Source: Hippopus hippopus
Lineage: Eukaryota > Mollusca > Bivalvia > Cardiida > Cardiidae
Assembly (NCBI GenBank): GCA_946811185.2
Contig: OX328108.1
Location: forward strand, 35,214,493 to 35,278,492
DNA: 64,000 nt
Direction: 5' to 3'
A program made the translations under genes and the position numbers. Below the pieces are notes generated by a model. The model saw nothing but the letters and a program-made list of their open reading frames with translations, was not told where the DNA came from and ran no database searches. Position 1 is the first letter of the stretch. Each line of letters begins with the position of its first letter. Positions 21,101 through 33,507 of this stretch are shown here, in pieces.

Positions 21101-24100
21101 ACATGGGACCAAAATGTGGCTGCTTGAGACCCATAGTTTTGTTTTGCTGGTCCGGGTGTTGTCCTGATTTCAATGTAGTTCCCGGAATCCCCGTACTCTG
21201 GCCAATCAATGTTAAGGTATTGAATGACGTCACCAGGTGTATTTGGGTTTCTGAAAATAGATTATATAGTCACCATTTGGTATGATCTTGTAGTTCACCA
21301 TCTCAATATTAACCCGTAGTATCCTGCAAATCGCAAACACTGGTCCTTTTGAAAACGTGTAAACACAGATTGACTTTCACATCCATGTAGAAGGATCTTT
21401 GTGCACTCTCCCTGGCCTGTATTCACCTATCATTCTTGGTCGCAATTTTAGTTGACCCAAAGCAACGAGTATCGACTTAGGCCAGCTTGCGCAGACTGCG
21501 CGGGCTGACCTGGATCGATACTTTTTGCAGATGCATTAAGCCCCCTTTTCACAGAGCTTGGTGCAATTATATGTTGACTTTTCCGCACAACTGATTCTAA
21601 TTTCTTGTATCCTCAACCTCTTTATAGCACTGTTGGTGGGATCTACGAAATGTGTTAATTTCTCTGCACAAAAGAGGTTAAACATACAGTACATACAATG
21701 CCCAGCCCGATTACAAATCTATTCATGTTACCTTGGATAGTTATTATGCTAGCTACACAACCAAGTCCTTAATGAAGTAACAATTTTAAATACATGTATG
21801 TTGACCAAACGACACTGTATGGTAATTTTTCAATAATTTTCGGATTCAGCTTTCTTTTCCATAACAGCGTTATAACGAAAAATGTAATCAAGAGGTTTAA
21901 GTGCAATGTGAGGAGTAATGACGACCGTTATTGCGCTGTGCAAGCGATAAAATGTCGATATATATGGGCCATATGAGCCATTCTCAGTGAAACAGGAGGT
22001 TTAATGTATCTGAAAAAAAAATCGACCCAGGCCAGTCTGCGCAGTCCGCGTAGGCTGACCAGGGTCGAAACCTTTTGTTATTGGTCAATTTTCTGCATGT
22101 CGAAGGACCAGTGTACCTCATGGTTCAGTCACTTGTTATACAAAATGCATTTTATGGATTCATAATATTATAACTTGCATGGTATCATGCATCACAGAGA
22201 TGCATTAAACCCCCTTTGCCAGGGCATGATGGCTCGTATAAAAAAATTGTTTGTGTATCTGACACATCCCCAGGTGACAGTCTGGACGACTTTTATATTT
22301 GACAAAGTGAGGTAAATTGATATTGGTTCCCTTTTGATCAACACAGGCCCTGCCCGCTTCTTACTTGATAAATCCAGTTCGGAGTGAATCAAAATACCCA
22401 GTTTGGCAGATCTGCGTCTGCTAAAATGCAAACTAGTGAAAATCTAGGTATATTGAAAGGGCATCTCTTAGTTTTACAGCAAATACATTGTTTTGTTTGC
22501 AAGTAGATCTAAACATGAGGTTTTTAAGTATTCAAACAGTGTAATACTATTATATTGAAGCCTAGCTTTTAGACTTTAATATCTGTATTATGTTTTTAAT
22601 TCTCAAACATAGATATCATATATTTGATTTGAACATTGACAAATCTGTTCTAATCTTGTATCTTTGGCACCATGAGAAGATTGTTTATAGTTAGATTTAG
22701 GAATACTATTTACTAGGTGGCAACTTTGTACACTTTTCAACACCGAAAGCATTAAAGAGCCATGATTTTGTAAAGAAGGTTAGATGCACCTGCAAAAAAA
22801 CATCGACACATGGCTGCCTACGGAGGCTGACTTTGGTCGAAACTTTTTTTGTTTGTCAATTTTCTTCATGTCCAAGGACCAGTCTACCCCATGGCTCAGA
22901 CAAAATGAATTCTATTCATCAATGATTAAATATGATGACTTACTCAGTACAATGCACCCTGGAAATGCATTAAACCACCTTTTCATAGAGCAATGACACA
23001 TTTACAGGCGACAAAACACTCTTTTTTTAAGAATGGAATTATTCTTCTTCAACGAAAAACAGTTTGCGAAAAGGACTAGATGAAAAATTCCTCCTGTTCC
23101 TACCGCCTTTTTAAAAAACTTCTTTTGAAGGTTTGCATTAACACGGGATCATGTCGCATTAATTTTCACTGCCAATGTTGTCTTGGATAGCTTTTGCGGA
23201 CGGCGAAGATCAAGATCAGACTGCACAAAACGTGCAGTCTGATCTTAGATCCACAACGTCCGAAATCAGATGCTAATCTTCGACGAAAATCAGATTGAAA
23301 CGCAGCGAACTGATATCTTTAGACCAAAGAAAAGTCGAATCTATAGTTGGCAGCGAGATAACTTACCCAGACTTCGCGAAATTCGACCACATTGTCATGG
23401 TGGCCGGGTAAACATTAAACAACTCGTTGCCTGGCTCCGCCACATATTGTATATGGGCTCCAAACACAAATGAAATATCATCGCCATGCATCATGACGTC
23501 AGGACCCTCAAAAGTGGCGGGAATCGGTAATATACGGACAACCGGCTTGACAGCAAATAAGTAGCTGTAGGTTGATTTGTCCCGAGATTTAGAGTGAAGA
23601 TCGGCTGTTACGATGGAAGTAACGCCAAACAAAGTATCCGTGGCGAGATCAGTTAGTTTTTTGATACGTTTTGTATCATCATTAGGGTCAGAAAAGTCTG
23701 TGTATTCGTTGATAACAGCGCGCATTGCAGCCTCGTAGAAATCTAAGTTCGTCAGGTAATAATTCTTTAATGTATATGGAACAATCATCTCTTCAAATTC
23801 TTGACGAGTCACTGTGAAATTATTGAAGTCCTCTTTACCGAGAAGTGGCATCCATGCGGTTCCAATAATTTCCAACCCATCAGCGTTTGTAAAGCCAACA
23901 AGTAGGTCTACGCTATGAAACGTTTCTAAAGCATCTCCAGCTCTTGAATTTTCCGACAAAAGCCGTTCCGGTAGATCCTGGACAAAATCGTTATCAAACA
24001 CGGGAGCAAATTGCACTGGTAAATCTTTCACGGACATTAACTTCTCATTGCTAACTGTTCGTAGACAATCAACAATTTGTGCTGTCGTGCTCCGCTCACA

Positions 24101-24880
24101 TCCGACCTGTGCAGCAATCGAGTGTACGTTTAAAACTGAATCTTGTTTAACAAAGGCCCAGATGTCAGTTATACCCCCACTCTGAGCGATTGCTCTTTGA
24201 AAAAGTCCAAAATTACCAGGGTAAAACATTTGGTATGCCACACTAGCAGACCCGGCTGATTCTCCAAAAATTGTCATTGTGTTTGGGTCACCACCAAACG
24301 CTTCTATGTTATCACGAACCCATTGTATAGCTAGTTGCTGATCCCAAAGCCCGAGATTTCCAGGTAAAATAGGATCTCCGGTCGACAAAAATCCGTGTAT
24401 ATACAATCTATAATTCAACGTAACAACGACAACATCTCCGAAAGCGGCTAACAGTTCGCCGTCATAGTCATTGGCAGAGCCGCTGACGAACCCACCACCG
24501 TGGATCCACACCATTACGGCTTTCTTGTTGCTGTGTGACGCATCAGACGGGGTGAAAATATTTAACAACAAGCAATCCTCTGACTGTTCATAAGATATTG
24601 GAATCCCGAAAAACACTGTTTGGTAGCAGACCACACCCTTCTCCGTGGCGTTCAACGCTGAAGAGAACGGAGCCTTGGGTACAGGTTTCTGGAACCGCAA
24701 GTTGCCGACGGGCGCTTCTGCGTAGGGTATCCCGTAAAACCGTCTTGCCGTGGATAATGTAAACACGTCGGTGTTCGTGCCGATAACCTCACCCACAGAG
24801 GTTTGGACCCTGACCTCCGTTCCGTCACAGATACCGAACATTGGACACACAACTAAACATACTACAAAATATATCCTCAT
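18190..24880 (-). CDS. Tandem two-domain type-B carboxylesterase/cholinesterase-like protein
   Basis: Three exons join in frame: 24,880-23,367, 21,250-19,610 and 18,463-18,190, giving 1,142 residues. Donors are GTAAGT, acceptors TTTTCAG and CTCAACAG, and both splits fall after GG of the same Gly codon in each domain. A signal peptide occupies residues 1 to about 18. Domain 1 (about 20-565) has the SEDCLLLNIF signature, oxyanion HGGG at 127-130, nucleophile elbow GESAG with Ser208, Asp334 in TNADG (usually Glu) and His465 in MMHGDD. Domain 2 (about 570-1,115) has SEDCLFLNVY, but the elbow reads FGSAS with four residues missing, the oxyanion loop reads HPGI and the His site reads SNGDE, so it is predicted inactive. 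The C-terminus ends in a hydrophobic stretch (SIVLILFVMVLTLY), suggesting a GPI anchor or short membrane tail. An active extracellular hydrolase fused to an inactive, perhaps binding, domain is inferred. Substrate is unknown. Confidence 0.93.
18520..18640. repeat. MITE-A remnant upstream of esterase exon 3
   Basis: Weak hairpin GAGAACTTGCTTGTAGCAAA with decayed arms, in the second esterase intron. Confidence 0.4.
18650..18850 (+). repeat. SINE-1 remnant in esterase intron
   Basis: Degenerate body: TTCATTGCAACAGAATACAT, then AAAAGCAGACAGTGGC and GTGGGAAGTACT. These match the SINE-1 middle. The tail is lost. Confidence 0.55.
18990..19470 (+). repeat. Dispersed repeat, copy 2
   Basis: Homologous in order and orientation to 10,380-10,970 (TTTCCATAAAAC, TGTTAGAAAAGT, GATGTTTCTTTTACT, ACTTTATAAATTAGG, TTTTTCTTGAAAC). 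It lies in the second intron of the esterase gene. Confidence 0.6.
21465..21570. repeat. MITE-B right part in esterase intron
   Basis: Hairpin GCCAGCTTGCGCAGACTGCG and end TTCACAGAGCTTGGTG. The left half is absent. Confidence 0.7.
21965..22240. mobile_element. MITE-B in esterase intron
   Basis: Starts ATGAGCCATTCTCAGTGAAA, hairpin near 22,045, ends ATGCATTAAACCCCCTTTGC then GGCTCGTA. The following 22,240-22,750 shows nothing recognisable. Confidence 0.75.
22750..22997. mobile_element. MITE-B, diverged, in esterase intron
   Basis: AGAGCCATGATTTTGTAAAG at the left, decayed hairpin near 22,820, ATTAAACCACCTTTTCATAG at the right. Confidence 0.68.
23185..23275. repeat. MITE-C hairpin only
   Basis: GGACGGCGAAGATCAAGATC with a matching opposite arm GATCTTAGATCCACAACGTC. 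The outer parts are missing. It is about 90 bp from the esterase exon 1 donor. Confidence 0.7.
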
Positions 24881-25215
24881 TTTCTGTTTTGTTTTTCCTC
24901 AAACAGCTCTGAAGTAGGTATATAATCATAAAATAATACGCAATTTCATTCTACATGTAACATAACGTATGACCATCTCGTGTTAACCAAGTTTTTCTTC
25001 AGAAAAGCTAGGTTTTTACAATCTTTACAAACCTTGTATATAGTCAAGGCTATTTCTATAGAAGTTTTGTGTTAATTTCTTTTCAATAGAGTGAACTAGT
25101 TGTTGAACTTTAGAGGCGTTCACCATTGAAATAAATCGTGATCTACGAGTATTGTACTCGTAAATACTTTGTTTAAATACAGAAAAATTACCTGCTGTGT
25201 TTGGTTTCATTCACT
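24881..25215. other. 5' flank of the esterase gene
   Basis: This is the upstream side of the minus-strand gene. No convincing TATA box or initiator could be chosen. AT-rich, with a few GTATATAATC-type phrases near 24,915. Confidence 0.3.
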
Positions 25216-25219
25216 CTTT

Positions 25220-25450
25220 CTCAAACAAGATGGACTTTTAATGACCCCGTGGAAGAAGGCTTTTGAAAAAAATTTGGGAAAAGGAGAAAATGCTGGTAAG
25301 CAGCATTTTCTCCTTTTCCCACAATGCTTTCTAACCTCTGAAAGAAAAATTGCACGTTTTTGAGCAACATTTAAATTGTCATAGATCTGCAAATGCTTTC
25401 AAATTGGACGAGGCCGAAGCTTTGTGGACTTGCAAAGCCCTTTACAAGAA
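25220..25450. mobile_element. MITE-A
   Basis: Core GCTGGTAAGCAGC near 25,290 with long arms (GGGAAAAGGAGAAAATGCTG). The outer ends are worn. Confidence 0.75.
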
Positions 25451-25623
25451 GACAACATTTTTGACTATTTCATATTGACTTTAGAAAGAAATAAATAACA
25501 TGTACTAAGGTATAATACCTAAATACGTGTGAAAACATTGTGGCAAAAGCAGAGAAAAACCAGATCGTCCGAGAGATATAGAGAGAAAAAAGGTAAATTT
25601 TAAGCAAAAAACAACAACAGATT

Positions 25624-27230
<1,607 letters not shown>

Positions 27231-27232
27231 AC

Positions 27233-27450
27233 CCCTCTTTACCCTCGAAATGCTAAATAAGTTAAATGGAAATTTTCAAATCGATGGAAAAAAAAATGTT
27301 GCTTTTTCAAAGTTATTTCTTTAGTGGGAAAAATGTCTCCTTATCGGACAGTGTAGATCCAATATCAGACTTAACGTTCTGTGCAGTCTGATCTTGATCT
27401 ACCCTGTCTGCAAAACGTTCTTGAGTCGCGATTAGTAGCCTAAGGGTTAA
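27233..27450. mobile_element. MITE-C
   Basis: Ends TAGCCTAAGGGTTAA at 27,450. The hairpin at 27,350-27,405 includes CAGTCTGATCTTGATCTACC. The left end is worn (ACCCTCGAAATGCTAAATAA). Confidence 0.8.
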
Positions 27451-27571
27451 GCCAGCACGCTGTATTAAAAAAGCATATATCGAGTTCCCTTAAAAAAAAC
27501 AAATTTGGTGAAATATACTTGTACCAAAAAAGCATTTAGAGGCCCAATAGCGGCCAAAAACACATCTAAAT

Positions 27572-27938
27572 TTAAGGTAGTTGACCCCTAACGCTTCTAG
27601 TGCAACATGGAATAAAATTTCTTGTTAGTTGATAAATAAGGATTTATACTGATATAATACTTTTGCACATTTTTAACCGACCAGAAATTCCTTTGATGTC
27701 TATCTTGAAATTATTTGTTGATACTTTTGTTAGTTTCCTGAAAAGGGAGGTAATTATTATCTCCCTTTGTAATGAGAATATAGTGGTTTTAGATTTAAAA
27801 ATGATTATTCTAAGAAGGAAAAAAAAAAAGGGGCTCGGTTAAAGTAGTACAATAATACTCATTTTTAATCATAGCATATTTTGTAGGTTAATATTATAGT
27901 GGAAATAGCTGTTTTCCATTAGGGGTCTAATACCTTAA
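27572..27938 (+). mobile_element. MITE-E, 367 bp, TTAA to TTAA
   Basis: Left end TTAAGGTAGTTGACCCCTAA, right end reverse complement TTAAGGTATTAGACCCCTAA: 20-base terminal inverted repeats with about two mismatches. An internal hairpin GGGAGGTAATTATTATCTCC lies near 27,750. A second copy lies inverted at 38,681-39,041. It is non-coding. Confidence 0.88.
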
Positions 27939-27969
27939 ATCATAACATTTAAAAGTATGCGAAATATTG

Positions 27970-28899
27970 TTAACGACGTATATTACAAATATTTCTAACG
28001 GGCAGATTTTTTTTAAAACTTTGCACATACAAAGTTCATTATGTCTCTAGGAGATTACAGGAAAAAATATGTGGGTCACCATGCTTGTTTCTGAGAAATT
28101 TGCCTTTGAAAAGGGTATATACAGTTCCAAAATTCAGCTTATATTGGATTTAAAGTGCCTTTCTTAAATAGTTAAACAGGAAAATTACAGGAAAAATATA
28201 CAAATATACATCATTTCAATGAAAATTCATATACTTTTGCACAAAAAATATATAAAAGCCTGGTTTTGAGCATGGTAAATGTACAAATATGCATGTTATA
28301 TATGGATCATTGAGTTAAAAAGGGAGATAATTTGACCGAATTAAGGGTTAATCTTAAATAAATACATACTTTCTAACGGACAGATTTTTCTTAAAATTTC
28401 CACACTTATATAGCATTTATAGTTCTAAACAATAAGAAAAAATAAAAATGGCACCTATCCGTGCTTATTTCGTCAGAAAACAAGGTTGAAGGTCACTGTG
28501 GAAGTTATTTTTTTCAATGAAAAAAATAGGATAAAAGCTCAGCAGACATAGTGGGACAAGGAGAAATTGTTCAATAGGAGCGATTTCTCCGTTTCCAACA
28601 ATAATTTTCAAAGTGGAAACAGCTATACTTCCACATCTTTAAATTTCCTGCCTTTGTTTCCTTGTTTGGTGTGTAACGCCGTGTCAGCAGCATTTTAATT
28701 ATTTCACGATGACAGTTCAAAGATCCATTTTTTTTTTCTCTTCACCAATACTACCCGAAGAAAGTGCTACTTGTTTCAGTGCACCAATAATATTACCATT
28801 ATGTGCAAAAAATACACAGATGCACTTTTGATTCAATATCCACGACAAAAATACATGCGCAGTAGGATGCGCGCCAAAATTTGTCATATACGTCGTTAA
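27970..28899. mobile_element. MITE-G, about 930 bp, TTAA to TTAA
   Basis: Left TTAACGACGTATATTACAAA, and right reverse complement TTAACGACGTATATGACAAA. TTAA duplications lie at 27,970 and 28,896. Inside, the phrase TTTCTAACGG.CAGATTTTT occurs twice (27,992 and 28,370), a MITE-A-like hairpin lies near 28,560-28,620, and a SINE-1 tail fragment near 28,668-28,705. No transposase ORF. Confidence 0.82.
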
Positions 28900-29161
28900 G
28901 ATAACACTCTGTTATTGTATGGTCGGTCTATGTGTTAGTCGCTGGCAGAAAAAAAAAACCAAACAATACAGTGACCTGGCAGGTTTTAATCTAGTTTTGA
29001 AATTAATTTCGCTGCCAGCGGCTAAACCGTGAACCGCAGGCGTTTGAAGCTTTATTGGTCCATTACGGAACACTAAGATTTTCCTTGGTCGATTATCGAA
29101 CACTTATAGCAGATTGGTGCATCGCCCGTATATTACGGAATATACTCAAATTTTCATTAAG

Positions 29162-29268
29162 ACCGTTTCTATAAATAGCACATTGGCGATTCCCTCTATA
29201 TCGTATATAGTAAGACTACAATTATACGATAAAGAGGGAATCGCAAATGTGCTATTTATAGTAACGGT
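29162..29268. repeat. Near-perfect 44-bp-arm hairpin
   Basis: The arm 29,162-29,205 pairs with 29,225-29,268 with three mismatches and a 19-base loop. The arm contains ATAAATAGCACATTGGCGAT. It could be a tiny foldback element or a small-RNA precursor. Confidence 0.85.
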
Positions 29269-29509
29269 GTCCAATAATGACAATTTCTTTATCACTTGAT
29301 AGATCAATGGAATTTCAGAGGCCTATGCTTGGACCGACCGTACAATAACAAATTGTCATCTTCACAATAAATTCCGTACTTTTAAATGGTATGACTTAAA
29401 TTTCAATGCAATTCAACACCCGCTTTGCTTACTTGTGGCAGTTATTGTTTCTTTAAGTTAGCACATATTCAGCTCCCCCGGATGTTTGCTAAAAACGGGC
29501 ATTATTGTA

Positions 29510-29640
29510 TCTGTCTTCGAAAGAGTAGAAAATATTGTTGGAATAGGGAGAAAATGCTTGTTATGCAGCATTTTCTCTTATTTTTCTCCACAGTGTTTTC
29601 AAAGGCCTTTTTACTTTGAGGGCTCGTTAAATTACATAAT
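29510..29640. repeat. MITE-A right half
   Basis: Core GAGAAAATGCTTGTTATGCA, then a decayed end with GGGCTCGTTAAA. Confidence 0.65.
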
Positions 29641-29680
29641 TGTTCAGTCAAGGTTAGATGAATTAAAGTTTAGTACACTG

Positions 29681-29906
29681 TTAATCCTTTACCTTATAAT
29701 CCCGTTTTGTAAAACGACCCTGACGTGGAATGCTTTTGAAAGCACTGTAGGAAAAGGAAAAAATGCTGGTAACCAGCATTTTCTCCTTTTTCCACAATTT
29801 TTTCTACCTTTTCAATGACGAATTCTATCTAATGAAACATATCTTATTTGTTATCTGCAAATGCTATCGAGTTGGTCACGTCTAAAATTTTGTCACTTTG
29901 TAAACA
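29681..29906. mobile_element. MITE-A
   Basis: TTAATCCTTTACCTTATAAT at the left, core GCTGGTAACCAGC near 29,770, right end TTTGTCACTTTGTAAACAGT (TTAA lost). Confidence 0.8.
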
Positions 29907-30194
29907 GTGAAATATCTTGAGGTTAATCCGAATATGTCAATGTTTACAAAAATCGCGTCTTTTTCAGGCAAGGTTTACTTGAAAGCTTTTGCTGACAACT
30001 TTTTCTGACTTAGCAGAACACCTTCTTGAATATCGTGCTAAAAGTAGAAATTCTATATAAAGAGCTATTCATCCATTTGCCACAATATCTTAACCTGTAT
30101 AGATGTATTTAAAAAAGAAAACTATGTCAATTACACCTATATTACAAGAATCTTTACAAAGTTGTTTGCTACAGATTTTTTTCTAGCGGTAATA

Positions 30195-30420
30195 CTTGTA
30201 CAAAACGATTGCGTGTTCCAACGTCCCAGAAAAAGGCTTGTGAAAACATTGTGGGAAAAAAGAAAATGCTGATAACAAGTATTTTTCCCGCTTTTCATGA
30301 CATTTTATACCCTTTTTAAGACAACTATTATTTGAATCACTTCCAAATTGTTGTCTAAAAAAAGCCACTTCATTTTGGATCAGTCCAAAATTTTGCTTTC
30401 TGTTAAGAATTAAACTTTAG
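30195..30420. repeat. MITE-A, diverged
   Basis: GAAAACATTGTGGGAAAAAA arm and GCTGATAACAAGT core near 30,270. Right end worn. Confidence 0.62.
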
Positions 30421-30721
30421 ACTGCTTCACGGGTGAAACATATGGAAATATATATTTGGTTTGAGGTATCGTTAAATAAATTGAATAGCTAAGGCTGTTT
30501 CAGCCCATACCATCTTAGCTTACCTACGATCCTATAATTGCGTTACACCGAGGGATATATCGGCAGTGGTTAGTCACGATTCATGGATTATATTACTGTT
30601 CATTTACTTACCGTGGGACATAACGTCGGTCACTCAATATACTTTTATCACGTTACTCTTCAGCTATGTACCGTGCGATATACCACCAGTTATCCACGAT
30701 ACTTTTAGTACGTTGCACTTG

Positions 30722-31130
30722 AAGCCCTATAGCGGCCAAAAGTAAAACAATGTGGGTGTTAAAATGCATTTAAATTTAACTCATACCATTTAAAAGTATG
30801 CAAATTGTTGAGAAGATAACAATATGTTATTGTACGGTTGGTCCGCTTGTTAGTCGCTAGCAGAAATATAAAATCTAAAACTATGTTAAAAGTTTCCAGG
30901 TCGCTATGTCTTTTGTTTACCCTTTACCTTATTTGAAAATCAATTTTTCTCCTAGTGACTAATACTTTGACCGGGGATCATATATCAATATATACGATCC
31001 TTGCTGGGACCGACCGTACAATAACAGATTTTCATCTGAATAATAATTTCCATACGTTTGAATTGTATGATCTAATTCTAAATCCATTTTACCACCCAAT
31101 TGTTTACTTTTGGCCGCTATCTAGCCTTTA
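30722..31130. mobile_element. MITE-F inserted in the minisatellite
   Basis: Left CTATAGCGGCCAAAAGTAAA, right reverse complement TTAAAGGCTAGATAGCGGCC. Long internal inverted arms include AATATGTTATTGTACGG and CCGTACAATAACAG. It is non-coding. Confidence 0.82.
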
Positions 31131-31264
31131 ATCTATATACCGTGGGATTTAATGTCGGCTAGACGTGATGCTTTTTCGTGTCATCGTTTATCAGATTTTA
31201 TCTACATCTATCTGTCGTGGGATACAGCGTCAGATACACACGTTCTTTACTCTGTATCTCTCTA

Positions 31265-31755
31265 CCACGGAATACCGTTAGGGCCATCGGTTATGAATTT
31301 GTTGATTTTAAACGCGATGCTCGATAGTACGATAATGATAACGTGAAATCACGATACTACGATGGTGATAACGCGATAGTGCGATGATGATAGTGCGATA
31401 TAATATCGTGTTTTCATTATCGTACTATCGCTTTATCGTCATCGTACTATCGCGTTATCACCATCGCACTATCGCGTTATCACCATCGTACTATCGCGTT
31501 ATCGTCATCGTACTATCGCCTTATCACCATCGTACTATCAAGCATCGCGTTTAAAATCAACAAATTCATAGGCGATGGCCCTAACGGTATTCTATCATCA
31601 TCTCACTATCGCGTTATCATCATCGTACTGTCGCGTTATCATCATCGTACTATCGCGTTATCGTCATCGCACTGTCGCGTTATCACCATCGTACTACCGA
31701 GCATCGCGTTATAAAATCAACAAATTCATAGGCGATGGCCCTAACGGTATTCCGT
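31265..31755. repeat. Palindromic satellite of ATCGTACTATCGCGTTATC units
   Basis: About 20 degenerate units of 19-22 bp (ATCGCACTATCGCGTTATCA). The left part (31,270-31,400) is in reverse orientation to the rest, so it forms a large inverted repeat centred near 31,405. The end block CCATCGGTTATGAATTTGTT (left) reappears inverted at about 31,555-31,595 and, duplicated, at 31,710-31,752. Confidence 0.85.
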
Positions 31756-32194
31756 ACTATACCGTTGAATACGGCGTCGGGTAACCCCAGTCCTTTGATT
31801 ACGTTATGATTCATCTATAAAGAGTTGGATTTTTCGCCGACAAACTCTGTACTCATGGATAATTGATGAACCATTTCATTGCTTCCATAACCATATTTTG
31901 GGAAACTTTTGGCAACAATGTTTTCTTCCATTACAGAGAGAAATTCCATCATTTTCAAGGGCGTAGCTAGCCCAAAATATAGTATGCGCAGAAGTAAAAC
32001 CAAAGGTGTTATTCAAGGCACGAAGTGCCCAGACCAGGGAGGGGCATTTCCCATGAGAGTCTGGGGGCCTTCCCTACAAATTAATAAATTGAAGAAACTA
32101 TTTGGTGGCCTCTATTGACGTTTGTTGGCAAAAGTTTTTACAAAGTGTATGCAACTGCATTTTTAGCGTACAGACAGCTACGCCCATGATTTGA

Positions 32195-32428
32195 GCTAAT
32201 GTATCACCCTTTTCCAGACAGTCTCGACTTTTAACGATTTTGTGAAAGAAAGCTTTTGAAAAGTTTGTGAGAAAAGGAGAAAATGCTGGTAAGCAGCATT
32301 TATGCTTTTCCACAATGTTTTCTACCGTTTTAAAGACAAATCCAATGATTTAACCCATATCTTATTTGACATCTGCAGGTGCTTTCCATTTGGATGAGTC
32401 TAAAATTTTGTTGTCTGATAAAGAGTTT
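32195..32428. mobile_element. MITE-A
   Basis: Core GCTGGTAAGCAGCA near 32,290, left GACAGTCTCGACTTTTAACG, right GTTGTCTGATAAAGAGTT. Confidence 0.78.
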
Positions 32429-32579
32429 ATATTCATTCACGACTTGTCTAATAGACAAGTCGTCTGGTAAACAGTTGGTTTATTGAATCGAAGGGCAATA
32501 AGCACATCTGAATAAAGCTAATTGTATGCCAAGATAGTTTAATGAAGTTCCAGGCAATGTTTTCTGGAAGCTTTTTAAA

Positions 32580-32872
32580 GTAACAATAGCAGCCAAAAGT
32601 AAACAAAGCAGGTCAGTCCAAGTGTTGGTCGCTGGCAGAGAAATTAATTTAAAAACTAGGTTTATAGTTGCCAGGTCACTCTTCTTTTTGTATACTTTTT
32701 GCCTGGTTTAAAATTCATTTTTCTGCATGCGACTAACACTTGGACCGACCACAAAGTAACAGATTGTCATCTTCACAATATTTTCTATACTTTTGAATGG
32801 TATGATTTTAATTTAATGCATTCTAACACCTGCATTTTTTTTTCTTTGTTGGGTTCTATTGCCCTTTAATAT
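32580..32872. mobile_element. MITE-F, internally deleted
   Basis: Left TAGCAGCCAAAAGTAAACAA and right TCTATTGCCCTTTAA. The left arm lacks the block after AAACAAAGCAGGT, so it is about 110 bp shorter than the copy at 30,722. Confidence 0.8.
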
Positions 32873-33038
32873 ACGAACATGATGTAAGGAAGCACAGTTT
32901 CCTTTATACACAGACATAAGATAAAACTTGTGATGGCCAGCGCTTGCGTTTAGCAACTGCCTGTATTAGGCAGCCACCATGTTAAGCCCCAAGATTATAA
33001 TTGTCAATGTAAATGAGCCACTATAGAATACATACACG

Positions 33039-33200
33039 TGAGTCACGCTCTATGATAAGGGGGCTGAATACACCTGCAAAAAGTATCGACCTATGTCAGC
33101 CAGCGCAATCCGCACAGGCCGACATGAATCGAAACTTTCTGCTACTTTTAAATTTGATGCATGTCCACGGACCAAATACTTCCAGTATGTAAATTGTAGT
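33039..33200. repeat. MITE-B, left part
   Basis: GTGAGTCACGCTCTATGATA, then a hairpin at 33,080-33,140. The rest is missing. Confidence 0.68.
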
Positions 33201-33238
33201 CTGTTAAAGAGTTCAAGCTGTTTTGGCTGTGCAACTGT

Positions 33239-33507
33239 ATGAGCCATGCTCCTCGTAAAGAGGGCTTAATGCATCTGCAAAACGTATCGACCCAGGTCAG
33301 CCTGCGAAATCCGCGCAGGCTGACCTGGGTCGAAACTTTTTGCTTTTGGTTTATTTTTCTGCAAAGGACTATTCTACCTCATGATTCAATCAGTTGTTAC
33401 CCAAAATGGATTTATGTTACATATGATAATGATGTATGATAACCTGCTTGGTATAAAACATCACGGAGATGCATTAAATCCCCTTTTGAAAGAGTGCAGC
33501 TCACATA
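33239..33507. mobile_element. MITE-B, full length
   Basis: ATGAGCCATGCTCCTCGTAA at the left, strong GC-rich hairpin 33,285-33,340 (CCCAGGTCAGCCTGCG), end AGATGCATTAAATCCCCTTT. Confidence 0.85.

Larger units (their letters stand above)
27541..29445. mobile_element. MITE-F copy broken up by nested insertions
   Basis: The MITE-F left part (CAATAGCGGCCAAAAACACA at about 27,547) and its right part (GACCGACCGTACAATAACAA near 29,331 to about 29,445) are separated by inserts. MITE-E sits at 27,572-27,938 and MITE-G at 27,970-28,899; between them is the MITE-F piece CATAACATTTAAAAGTATGC. A hairpin lies at 29,162-29,268. Comparison with the uninterrupted copy at 30,722-31,130 gives the original order. 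Confidence 0.8.
30535..31805. repeat. Degenerate minisatellite with units of about 60 bp
   Basis: Units start with ACCGTGGGATATA-type phrases and contain ACGTCGGT and ACGATACTTTTA. They are seen at about 30,545, 30,615, 30,670, 31,137, 31,210 and 31,760. The array is split by a MITE-F (30,722-31,130) and by the inverted satellite 31,265-31,755. Confidence 0.7.
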
